Assembly (NCBI GenBank): GCA_023457475.1
Contig: JAEWLO010000208.1
Coordinates: 1-6,440 of the forward strand
Source: Pseudomonadota bacterium
GTDB taxonomy: Bacteria; Pseudomonadota; Gammaproteobacteria; Xanthomonadales; Xanthomonadaceae
Direction: 5' to 3'
Length of the DNA: 6,440 bases
Positions 1-6,427 of the stretch are shown piece by piece. Position 1 is the first letter of the stretch; the number at the start of each line of letters is the position of its first letter. The notes beneath the pieces are model-generated. The model saw nothing but the letters and a program-made list of their open reading frames with translations. It was not told where the DNA came from and did no database searches. The position numbers and the translations under genes were made by a program.

Positions 1-11
1 GTGCTGATCGG

Positions 12-2519
12 CTACAGATACACCGCGCGGTCGTGTTCGGTGCGCGCCAACGCCCTGCCCACCGCGCACTGGAACGCCTCGGCGAACGCCGGCAGGTTGG
101 ACGGGCCCACGTTCGCACGCGGTGCCCCGAGCGCGTGCGGGTCGGCCTGCAGTTCCAGCCGCAGGCGTCGGCGGGTCTGCAGGCGGCGATTGATCAATGC
201 CCAGCTGATGAAGAAGCGCTGCTCGCGGCTGAGGCCGTCGATCATCGGATCGGGCTGCGCTCCGGTCTGCTCGCGCAGGGCATCCAGCGCCAGCACCAGG
301 CCACCGAGGTCGGCCATGTTTTCGTTGGCGGTGAGCGTGCCGTTCACCCTCAGCCCATCGACGCGTTCCTGGTCGAACTGCCGGCTCAGGCGCTGCACGA
401 TGTCAGCGTAGCGGTTCAGGTCCGGCCTGCTCCACCACTGCTGCTGACGTCCGCTCAGCCCGAATCCGCTGGTCTCTGCCGAGAACGCGTGGGCCATCTC
501 GTGGCCGATGGTCACCCCGAGCGCCCCGTAGTTGAGCGGGTCGTCGGCGTCCGGATCGAAGTACGGGGGCTGCAGCAGGGCGGCCGAGAAGGCCATGTCG
601 TTGCGCATCACGTCGAAATAGGCATTGGCGTGATGGGCCAGCAGCGGCGCATGACGGCCGTCGACCGGTTGTCCAATCCGCGCGAAGCGGGCGCGTGTCT
701 GGTACGCGCGTGCGCGCTGCAGGTTGCCGAGGAAGCCACAGCGCCCGGTGCGCAGGCCGGACCAGTCCGGCCAGAGCCCGCCATGACCAATGCGGGGCTC
801 GAGCTGTTCGGCCTTGGCCTGCGCGGTGACCCGCGTGGCTTCGTCCATCCACGGCACGTTGCCGAGCCGGCGCTTCAGCACCGTCCGTATCTGCGCGACC
901 ATCTGCTCGATGCGGGCCCGGCTGGCGGGCGCGAAGTGCGCGGCGGCGTAGACCTCGCTCATCGCCTCGCCGGCAAAGGCATCGATCGCCGCCAGCACCC
1001 GCTTCCAACGCGGGGGCAACGGGAGCTCCTGTGAGAACAGCTGCTGCTGGAACGTGTGGGCGGCCGCCGTTACCTCGTCGCCCAGGTACGGGCTGGCCAT
1101 ATCCAGACAGTGGAAGCGCAGATACGCGCGCCAGACGGCGGGCGGGGTGTCGGCGAGGGCGGCGTCCACGGTCTGATGGAACTGCGGCATGGCCAGAGAA
1201 AAGTACGCCGGCGTCGGCACGCCCAGCGTCTCGAACAGCGTGCTCCAGCGGATGTTCGGCGTGAGCGCGTCGGCGTCGGCGACACGGCTGGGCTGGTAGA
1301 ACAGGCGCACGTCGTCGCGCAGCGCCTCCCGATCCACCGAGGCCGCCGCCAACCGCTGCTCCAGCGCGAACACCGCACTGGCGTCGGCGCGGGCCTGGCC
1401 GGGTTCCACGCCGGAGATTTCCAGTAGTCGGGCGATGTGGGCCGAGTAGGCCTGGCGGACGTCGTTGCGGCGGGCGTCCAGGTAGTCCCCGGGATCGGAC
1501 AGCCCCAGTCCGGCCTGGTGCGCGTAGGCCATCAGGGTGCCAGGATTGTCCATGTCCGGTTCCACCGTGAACGCGAACACCGGGTTGCGGCCTTCGGCGG
1601 TGAGCCCGCGCAGGTGGGCGGCGATGGAGGCGGTGCTGTTGAGCGCATCGATCGCGGCCAGCTCGATGCGCAGCGGTCGGAGCGCGTCATGGTTGATGTG
1701 CACCGCGTCCATGCCACTGCTCCACAGGTCGGCGATCACCCGTTGCACGGGCGTGGGCGTTTCGAGCTCGGCGAACTGCTCGGCCAGCACGCGCTGCTGC
1801 TGCAGCGCCTGCTCGTGGAGCGCATCGGTGATGTGCCAGCGGCCGAGCGGCGTGGTCAACCGGGAGGCGTTGGCCCAGCGGCCGTTGACGTAGTCGTACA
1901 GCGACCGGCAGGGGTCCTGGGCCGGGTCAAGATCGTCGAGCTGGAACCGCTCGGGGCCGCGCGCCTCGGCATCGACCGTCACGTTGTGGCGGGGAGGTGT
2001 TACCTCGCTGGTAGCGGTCAGCGCCGCGTGGCGAGGGACATCGGGTGGATCGTCGCCATCCAGGCAGGTCGCCGGCGCGTCGCCAGCCGCGCGAACGAAC
2101 CAGGCACCGAGGGCCATGCCGCTCAGACCGCCCAGCGTCGCGCCGAGCAGAATCGACCGACAGTGCAGGGGATGCGCGATGCAGCCGGCGATCGCGCCAT
2201 TGGCGGCCTGCTCGAGCGGTTCTGTCATGGACACGACGTCGTAACCGCTCCCCGGCGCGGCCTGTGCGCCCGGCAGGCCGGCCGGGCGCACATTCCCTGT
2301 TGAAGTCGGCGACCGCGCGCCCCGCACGGGGCCGGGCAGCACCGCGCTCAACAGCAGCGCGGTGCTGAGCAGGCCGGCGGCATTGCGGATCTCGAAGGGC
2401 GGGCGCCGGCTGCCGAAACGCGCGGCCCGGTCATGGTCCTGCGCCGGTTGCCGGCCCTTCAGCGCCTGCTCGAAGTGGCCCTGTGTGCGTCGCTGCCGGG
2501 CGACCTGCTCCATGTGCAT
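12..2519 (-). CDS. M13 family (neprilysin-type) zinc metallopeptidase with N-terminal hydrophobic module
   Basis: An 835-residue protein. Residues about 195-590 match the M13 N-terminal lobe, which opens with DPCRSLYDYVNGRW (202-215). Residues about 625-825 are the zinc endopeptidase lobe with NAYF (632-635, substrate-binding motif), ILQPP-like LLQPP, zinc site HEMAH (673-677), third ligand and catalytic Asp in ENMAD (E733, D737), DPH with H795, and NLPAFAEAFQC near the end. The family cleaves peptides of limited size, and all key residues are present. Residues 1-152 form the module shared with the upstream M28 protein: RRTQGHF (10-16), NAA (46-48) plus hydrophobic segment to about 62, linker, C113/C120 motif, hydrophobic 122-141 and C152. 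The C-terminus ends in AVYL rather than the usual CRxW or VRxW, and the zinc motif has Ala where Thr is common, so it is a divergent member. Start M1 is one base after the M28 stop; M3 is an alternative. The stop TAG lies at 12-14, with 11 bases left in the window. Confidence 0.92.
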   Translation of the reverse strand: MHMEQVARQRRTQGHFEQALKGRQPAQDHDRAARFGSRRPPFEIRNAAGLLSTALLLSAVLPGPVRGARSPTSTGNVRPAGLPGAQAAPGSGYDVVSMTEPLEQAANGAIAGCIAHPLHCRSILLGATLGGLSGMALGAWFVRAAGDAPATCLDGDDPPDVPRHAALTATSEVTPPRHNVTVDAEARGPERFQLDDLDPAQDPCRSLYDYVNGRWANASRLTTPLGRWHITDALHEQALQQQRVLAEQFAELETPTPVQRVIADLWSSGMDAVHINHDALRPLRIELAAIDALNSTASIAAHLRGLTAEGRNPVFAFTVEPDMDNPGTLMAYAHQAGLGLSDPGDYLDARRNDVRQAYSAHIARLLEISGVEPGQARADASAVFALEQRLAAASVDREALRDDVRLFYQPSRVADADALTPNIRWSTLFETLGVPTPAYFSLAMPQFHQTVDAALADTPPAVWRAYLRFHCLDMASPYLGDEVTAAAHTFQQQLFSQELPLPPRWKRVLAAIDAFAGEAMSEVYAAAHFAPASRARIEQMVAQIRTVLKRRLGNVPWMDEATRVTAQAKAEQLEPRIGHGGLWPDWSGLRTGRCGFLGNLQRARAYQTRARFARIGQPVDGRHAPLLAHHANAYFDVMRNDMAFSAALLQPPYFDPDADDPLNYGALGVTIGHEMAHAFSAETSGFGLSGRQQQWWSRPDLNRYADIVQRLSRQFDQERVDGLRVNGTLTANENMADLGGLVLALDALREQTGAQPDPMIDGLSREQRFFISWALINRRLQTRRRLRLELQADPHALGAPRANVGPSNLPAFAEAFQCAVGRALARTEHDRAVYL
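2263..2292. repeat. Second perfect 12-bp inverted repeat inside the M13 gene
   Basis: TGTGCGCCCGGC (2263-2274) and GCCGGGCGCACA (2281-2292) are exact reverse complements around a 6-base loop. It covers codons 76-86, encoding part of the low-complexity linker (PAGLPGAQ), where the protein sequence is probably under little constraint. No T run follows in the direction of transcription. Confidence 0.8.
2319..2332. repeat. Short inverted repeat inside the M13 gene
   Basis: GCCCCG and CGGGGC flank CA, giving a 5-bp stem with a 4-base loop. On its own it would be unremarkable in such GC-rich DNA. It is listed because it lies between the two long inverted repeats. Confidence 0.5.
2337..2367. repeat. 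Perfect 12-bp inverted repeat inside the M13 gene
   Basis: CAGCACCGCGCT (2337-2348) and AGCGCGGTGCTG (2356-2367) are exact reverse complements around a 7-base loop. It covers codons 51-61, which encode the core of the first hydrophobic segment (LSTALLLSAVL). Transcribed RNA would form a very stable stem-loop about 155 bases into the gene. No T run follows. Confidence 0.8.
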
Positions 2520-2529
2520 GTCAGGCCCC
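2517..2529 (-). promoter_or_regulatory. Stop-start junction coupling the M28 and M13 genes
   Basis: The M28 stop TGA (2521-2523) is followed by one base and then the ATG of the M13 gene (2517-2519). The only purine-rich stretch upstream is GGGG (2526-2529), a weak ribosome binding site inside the end of the M28 gene. This arrangement favours re-initiation by ribosomes finishing the M28 protein. A second in-frame ATG lies two codons later (2511-2513). Confidence 0.65.
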
Positions 2530-4575
2530 GGTACGCGCAGGCGGTGCCGACAGATAGGCGCTCACCGCCCGATGGACCACGTCGATGGCCCGCAGCGCCT
2601 GCCGCACGTCGATCCGCCAGGGCTGATCGGCGGCGCTGTGGATCAGGCTCTCGCGACCTGACAGCGGCAGGGCCTGGTAGGCGGTCGTGATGTTGTCGGC
2701 CACGCCGATCGCGCGTTCCATCTCCGCGGTGGTGGACGCGTTGAGGGCACCGGCCATGTAGGGCTGGTACAGGTCCCAGTTCACGTTTTCCTCCGCCTGC
2801 AGATAGGCGAGGCGGGCCTGCTGGCGCTCGCGCTCGGGCGCGACGTCGGCGGCATCCATCAGGCTGATGCCCACGGCGGAGAGGTTGCGTCGCTGGAAGG
2901 CGATGTGATCGGATTGCAGCGTCCAGTCCGGCGTGTCATGCACCGGCTGCCCGACCGTCGCCGCGGCCGCGCGCAGCAGCTGCATCATCCGCGCCTCGGC
3001 CGGTCGCACCTCGCTGGCATCGGCACCACGAGGGGACGAGTCGCCATCGCGGTACAGCACATGCGTGTCCGATCCGGACAGCGCCATGCCATCACCGCGT
3101 GTCACCAGGTCCAGGTTGAGTGCCACGTCGGCACAATCGCCGGCGTCCAGGCACTGCTCCACATGCGCCTTGGCCCCCAGCAGGCCGGACTCCTCCATCC
3201 CGCTGACCATGAACTGCACGCGGGTTCCGGCGGGCAGGCCGCTGGCCTGCAGACGCCGCGCCACGGCCAGCAGCGCGGCCACGCCGCCACCGTTGTCCAA
3301 GGCCCCCGTCCCGCCGATCTCCGCGGCCACCATGTCGCCGTGCGCGACCAGCATCACGGTGCGCTGCGGCTCGCCGGCCCCGCTCAGCGTGACCAGCAGG
3401 TTGCTGCCACGCGCGGTATAGGGTGCACCGAACAGCGTGCGGCTGTTGAGGTGGAAGGGCCGTTCCTCGACATTGAAGCCATCGCGGTCGAACAGGTCGA
3501 AGATGGCGTCGCGGCGTGCGTCGTTGGCGGCCTGTTTGAGCCAGCCCCTGTAACCGCCGTCCTCCTGCGAGGCCAGCGTGGCGTCGACAATGGCGGCGAT
3601 GTCGAGCTCGTAGGCGGCCTGCTCCGCACTGATCTGGGTGCCCAGGACGTCGGCCAGGTGGTCCATCCAGTTCACGCCCGGCGGAAACACCGCCGCCTCG
3701 GCCCCCGGGGGCCAGCCAGCCGTGGGCCCGGCATCACCGCCTGGCACCTGCGCCATCAGCTGCTGCTTCACCGCCGGCGGCAGTTCCCGCAGCAGGGTAC
3801 GGATTTCCGGAATGGCGCAGTCCGGCGCGCCCGCGCAGTGGCGGATGACCTCCAGCACCTGCTGGCGGTCGTCCGGAGGGAGCAGGTCGAGCAGCGTGTG
3901 GCTTTCCGGCAGACGCTCGGCGACCGGCACCGCCGCCTCCGGACATTCCGGCGCGCTCGCGCGGCCCAGTGCGAAACCGGCCATGCCTGCGGTTGCCGAA
4001 GCAGCCACCACGCCGAGCCCGGCCAGCGTACCGGCGATGATGGCCTTCGTGCAGTCTGCCGGGCGGGTCACGCAGGTGGCCATGACGCCATTGGCCACGT
4101 TGGTCAGGGACGCCCCGGCACCCTGCGGATCGGTAAGCTCCATGCGCGAATAGCTCACCTGGCGTCCGGTGGCCGCCGCACCGCGCAGAAGCGCGGGCTG
4201 CACCGCGGGCAACATCTGCCGTGCTGCGAGCCGCAGTTCCGGGCGCAGCGCGGCAGCATGGACGGCATGGGCGGCACCGGTGCGCGGAGGTTGGCCGGAC
4301 GTCGACGGGCGCGGCATCGCCGGGGCGGGTCCCCGAGGTGCCTGCGGCAATGCGGCGCGTGGTGACGGTCGTTCCGCAAGGCGTAAGCCCTGCAGCGCCG
4401 AGCTCAGCATCAGGCCGGCGACCACGCAGCTGGCGGCGTTGCTGACATTGAGCGGTCCGCGTGCGAACGCGCCGTCACGCGGCCGCGCGACGGGAGCCTG
4501 CGGCCCCAGGCGGCGCATCACGTCCTGCTGGAAACGTCCCTGGATACGACGGGCATCGGCAATGTGCTGCGGCAT
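2521..4575 (-). CDS. M28 family zinc metallopeptidase with N-terminal hydrophobic module
   Basis: A 684-residue protein whose residues about 385-575 form an M28 (aminopeptidase S/Y-like) catalytic domain. These enzymes use two zinc ions to remove N-terminal amino acids. All expected residues are visible: H412 in HGD (with D414), bridging D427 in LDNGGG, the Glu pair E461-E462 in MEESGLLG, D489 in NLDL and H557 in SDHIAF, so it should be active. Residues 1-211 are the module shared with the downstream M13 protein: basic head, hydrophobic segment 46-64, Pro/Ala/Arg-rich linker, Cys motif at C168/C175, Gly/Ala-rich hydrophobic segment 178-204 and C211. Residues 229-280 hold two copies of an LPP-x2-[RK]-QQ unit. 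Cys pairs at 247/253 and 475/481 hint at an oxidising compartment. No standard signal peptide is present because 45 charged residues precede the first hydrophobic segment. The start comes from the ribosome binding site and from alignment with the M13 protein head. An in-frame extension to 4635 is less likely. Substrate unknown. Confidence 0.9.
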   Translation of the reverse strand: MPQHIADARRIQGRFQQDVMRRLGPQAPVARPRDGAFARGPLNVSNAASCVVAGLMLSSALQGLRLAERPSPRAALPQAPRGPAPAMPRPSTSGQPPRTGAAHAVHAAALRPELRLAARQMLPAVQPALLRGAAATGRQVSYSRMELTDPQGAGASLTNVANGVMATCVTRPADCTKAIIAGTLAGLGVVAASATAGMAGFALGRASAPECPEAAVPVAERLPESHTLLDLLPPDDRQQVLEVIRHCAGAPDCAIPEIRTLLRELPPAVKQQLMAQVPGGDAGPTAGWPPGAEAAVFPPGVNWMDHLADVLGTQISAEQAAYELDIAAIVDATLASQEDGGYRGWLKQAANDARRDAIFDLFDRDGFNVEERPFHLNSRTLFGAPYTARGSNLLVTLSGAGEPQRTVMLVAHGDMVAAEIGGTGALDNGGGVAALLAVARRLQASGLPAGTRVQFMVSGMEESGLLGAKAHVEQCLDAGDCADVALNLDLVTRGDGMALSGSDTHVLYRDGDSSPRGADASEVRPAEARMMQLLRAAAATVGQPVHDTPDWTLQSDHIAFQRRNLSAVGISLMDAADVAPERERQQARLAYLQAEENVNWDLYQPYMAGALNASTTAEMERAIGVADNITTAYQALPLSGRESLIHSAADQPWRIDVRQALRAIDVVHRAVSAYLSAPPARTGA
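3943..4575 (-). other. Shared N-terminal module of the M28 protein (residues 1-211)
   Basis: Order of elements: head with RRIQGRF (residues 9-15), NAA at 46-48 opening a hydrophobic segment that ends LMLSSALQG, a variable linker, then ANG at 161-163, C168, P172, C175, a Gly/Ala-rich hydrophobic stretch containing TLAGL, and C211 in APEC. The same elements in the same order occur in the neighbouring M13 protein, which has an unrelated catalytic domain. I do not recognise this module as a named family. Confidence 0.7.
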
Positions 4576-4576
4576 G

Positions 4577-4605
4577 GCAACCTCCGTTCTGCGAATGGAG
4601 GCCAC
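4577..4605 (-). promoter_or_regulatory. Leader hairpin sequestering the M28 Shine-Dalgarno sequence
   Basis: In the minus-strand transcript GUGGCCUCC pairs with GGAGGUUGC over 9 positions (six Watson-Crick and three G-U pairs). Then comes one A/C mismatch, three more pairs (UUC with GAA) and a GCA triloop. The 3' arm contains the GGAGG of the ribosome binding site and ends two bases before the ATG. The stem would hide the ribosome binding site, so it may act as a translational switch, for example a thermometer-like element with its weak G-U base. The pairing is directly visible; the regulatory role is inferred. Confidence 0.5.
4581..4587 (-). promoter_or_regulatory. Ribosome binding site deciding the M28 start
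   Basis: ACGGAGG on the minus strand lies 5 bases (TTGCC) before the ATG at 4575. It is the only good Shine-Dalgarno sequence near the gene. It rules in favour of this start over the in-frame ATG at 4635, which sits inside the palindrome and has no such site. Confidence 0.8.
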
Positions 4606-4608
4606 AGC

Positions 4609-4635
4609 ATGGGTACGCGTGCCACGCGTGCCCAT
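4609..4635. repeat. 27-bp imperfect palindrome between ybaL and the M28 peptidase gene
   Basis: Plus-strand arms ATGGGTACGCGTG and CACGCGTGCCCAT flank a single central C at 4622. Twelve of 13 positions are complementary; the one exception is T against G. The palindrome also contains the 9-base direct repeat GGCACGCGT twice (minus strand). No run of T follows it on either strand, so it does not look like an intrinsic terminator. It lies 34-60 bases upstream of the M28 start, a fitting place for a regulator's operator, but it could also form a cruciform or an RNA stem. Confidence 0.6.
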
Positions 4636-4671
4636 CAGAGCGTTTGCAGAGGAGCCGCAGTGCGCGGCCGG

Positions 4672-6369
4672 TCACACTACCGGCAGTTCTTTGCCCAGCG
4701 TGCGATACGGCGGTGTCGCCATCACCATTTCCGCGAGCGAGTACGCCAGCTCGCGTTCGGCCATCACCGTGCCGTCGGCACCGTGCTCAAGAAGGTGTTT
4801 CACTTCCGCGTCGCTGTGCGCGCGCGCCAGCAGCGTGAGGCCGGGATTGAGCGCGCGCAGCTTGGCCAGCGTCTCGCCGGCTTCCAGCGGCTGCGGAATG
4901 GCAAGCACGGCAATCTTGGCGCGCTCGGGATGCGCTTCGGCCAGCACCTTGTCGGAAGCGGCACTGCCGCGGATGCCAGGCAGGCCGGCGGCGTGGGCTT
5001 CGGCCACGTGTTCCTTGTTGTCGTCAATGACCAGTACCGGCACGCCACGGTCGCGCAGCACCTGGGCCAGCGCGCTGCCCACGCGGCCGTAGCCGATCAC
5101 GATGGCGTGGTCGTGCAGGTCCAGCGAGGGGCCCGGCGGCAGCTCGGTTTCCACGGCGGCCGGGGTGGTTTCCTGGTGCTTGACCAGCCAGCGGTCGAGC
5201 AGGCCGAACACCACCGGGTTGAGCATGATGGAAATCAGCGCACCTGCCAGCACCAGCGCCTGGCCGGTGGGCGGCAGGATCTGCAGGCTGACGCCCAGGC
5301 CGGCGATGATGAAGGCGAACTCGCCGATCTGCGCCAGGCTGGCCGAAATGGTCAGCGCGGTGCCATTGGGATGACCGAACGCCCGCACGATGAAGAACGC
5401 CGCGGCGGACTTGCCGAACATGATGATCGCGGCGGTGGCCAGCACCTGCCACGGATGCTCGATGAGGATGCTGGGATTGAACAGCATGCCCACCGAGACA
5501 AAGAACAGCACGGCGAACGCATCGCGCAGCGGCAGCGAGTCGTTGGCGGCCTTGTGGCTGAGCTCGGATTCATTGAGCAGCATGCCGGCAAAGAATGCAC
5601 CCAGCGCGAACGACACGCCGAACAGCATGGCCGAGCCGAACGCCACACCCAGCGCGATGGCCAGCACCGAGAGGGTGAACAGCTCGCGCGAGCCGGTGCC
5701 GGCGATGCGTTCGAGGATCCATGGAATCACCCGGCGACCGACCACCAGCATGACCGCCACGAACAGCCCCAGCTGCACGAAGGTCCAGCCGATGCTGGCC
5801 AGCACGCTCCCCACGGTGTGAGTCTGGTTGGCCGAGTCCGGGCCGAAGATGCCGGCCAGCACCGGCATCATCACCAGCGCCAGTACGCAGGCCAGGTCTT
5901 CCACGATCAGCCAGCCGACCGCGATCTTGCCACGCTGGGTTTCCAGCAGGCGGCGCTCTTCCATGGCACGCAGCAGCACCACGGTACTGGCGGTGGCCAG
6001 CGAGAAGCCGAACACTACCCCGTGCAGCACTTCCCAGCCCATCAGGGCCGCCAGGCCCCAGCCGAGCAGGGTGGCGACCAGGATCTGGCCGATGGCACCG
6101 GGAATGGCGATGGCCTTGACCGCCATCAGGTCCTTGAGCGAGAAGTGCAGGCCCACGCCGAACATCAGCAGCATCACGCCCAGCTCGGCGAGCTGGTTGG
6201 CCAGCGCCTGGTCGGCGACGAAGCCCGGGGTGAACGGCCCCACGCAGATGCCCGCAATCAGATAACCGACCAGCGGAGACAACCGCAGCTTGTTGGCCAG
6301 GGCGCCGAAAATGAAGGCGAGCCCCAGGCCAACGGCCACGATGTTGATCAGGTCGGCATCATGGTGCAT
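4672..6369 (-). CDS. ybaL: YbaL-type cation:proton antiporter (CPA2 family, KefB-like) with TrkA-N domain
   Basis: Inner-membrane monovalent cation:proton antiporter of the CPA2 family, annotated in Escherichia coli as a putative K+ efflux transporter. The 565-residue length is close to E. coli YbaL (about 558), and the recalled E. coli protein matches along its length, including the start MHH, LANKLR-SPLVGYL, GPFTPGFVAD, LMFGVGLHFSLKDLMAVK, TASTVVLLRA, GWLIVEDL, GSRELFTLSVLA, FAGMLLNESELSH, LPLRDAFAVLFFVSVGMLF and SLAQIGEFAFI. Residues 8-390 hold about 12 hydrophobic segments (Na_H_Exchanger domain). A polar linker (about 395-418) leads to a TrkA-N Rossmann domain at 420-540 with the nucleotide loop GYGRVG at 426-431 and an acidic pair (DD, 449-450) at the end of the second strand, as in NAD(H) binders. 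No KefF or KefG ancillary gene is nearby. The start is set by family agreement; the ribosome binding site is poor. The downstream peptidase genes have no evident link to its function. Confidence 0.95.
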   Translation of the reverse strand: MHHDADLINIVAVGLGLAFIFGALANKLRLSPLVGYLIAGICVGPFTPGFVADQALANQLAELGVMLLMFGVGLHFSLKDLMAVKAIAIPGAIGQILVATLLGWGLAALMGWEVLHGVVFGFSLATASTVVLLRAMEERRLLETQRGKIAVGWLIVEDLACVLALVMMPVLAGIFGPDSANQTHTVGSVLASIGWTFVQLGLFVAVMLVVGRRVIPWILERIAGTGSRELFTLSVLAIALGVAFGSAMLFGVSFALGAFFAGMLLNESELSHKAANDSLPLRDAFAVLFFVSVGMLFNPSILIEHPWQVLATAAIIMFGKSAAAFFIVRAFGHPNGTALTISASLAQIGEFAFIIAGLGVSLQILPPTGQALVLAGALISIMLNPVVFGLLDRWLVKHQETTPAAVETELPPGPSLDLHDHAIVIGYGRVGSALAQVLRDRGVPVLVIDDNKEHVAEAHAAGLPGIRGSAASDKVLAEAHPERAKIAVLAIPQPLEAGETLAKLRALNPGLTLLARAHSDAEVKHLLEHGADGTVMAERELAYSLAEMVMATPPYRTLGKELPVV

Positions 6370-6398
6370 CGGCGCTCGCAGAAAAGGGGGATGCCCCG

Positions 6399-6427
6399 AT
6401 TTTCACCGATGCGCGCAGATACGGCAA
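6399..6427 (-). promoter_or_regulatory. Possible sigma-70 promoter of the ybaL-type gene
   Basis: Reading the minus strand, a -35-like TTGCCG (6422-6427) is separated by exactly 17 bases from a -10-like GAAAAT (6399-6404). Each box matches 4 of 6 consensus bases. This would put the transcription start near 6392 and give a leader of about 25 bases before the ATG at 6369. The only support is the pattern and the location; the window ends 13 bases further upstream, so other elements may be missing. Confidence 0.35.

Larger units (their letters stand above)
2064..2519 (-). other. Shared N-terminal module of the M13 protein (residues 1-152)
   Basis: Order of elements: RRTQGHF (10-16), NAA at 46-48 opening a hydrophobic segment LLSTALLLSAVLPG, a short Gly/Pro/Ala linker (about 65-92), ANG at 106-108, C113, P117, C120, a Gly-rich hydrophobic stretch containing TLGGL, and C152 in APATC. 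Spacing ANG-C-P-C is identical to that in the M28 protein. The linker is shorter here, which accounts for the size difference between the two modules. Confidence 0.7.

Noticed and set aside
33..1034. A 333-codon open frame on the plus strand, opposite the M13 catalytic region
   Set aside because: Low-complexity Arg/Gly/Ala composition, no domain, and it lies fully across a well-supported peptidase domain on the other strand.
2399..2410. Twin arginine in SRRPPF (residues 37-42 of the M13 protein) as a Tat signal
   Set aside because: The pattern after RR does not fit the Tat consensus, and the partner M28 protein has no twin arginine at the matching place although the surrounding module is conserved.
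3700..3713. Perfect 14-bp palindrome GGCCCCCGGGGGCC in the M28 gene
   Set aside because: It has no loop, very low complexity, and lies in Pro/Gly/Ala codons of GC-rich DNA; chance is a sufficient explanation.
2905..4365. A 486-codon open frame on the plus strand, opposite the M28 gene
   Set aside because: Long antisense frames are common opposite GC-rich genes. Its translation is rich in Arg, Gly, His and Gln with no recognisable domain, and the minus-strand frame has complete catalytic motifs.
4576..4635. A 20-residue N-terminal extension of the M28 protein from the ATG at 4635
   Set aside because: That ATG lies within the palindrome and has no ribosome binding site. The ATG at 4575 has ACGGAGG at 5 bases and gives an N-terminus that lines up with the M13 protein.
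4576..4671. A type III secretion style PIP box (paired TTCG motifs 15 bases apart) upstream of the M28 gene
   Set aside because: Only one TTCGC is present, with no partner at the required spacing.
6386..6397. Small hairpin GGGG-ATG-CCCC flanked by T or A runs, as a terminator
   Set aside because: The stem is only 4 bp, and it lies in the leader right before the ybaL-type start, so a functional terminator in the sense direction is unlikely.
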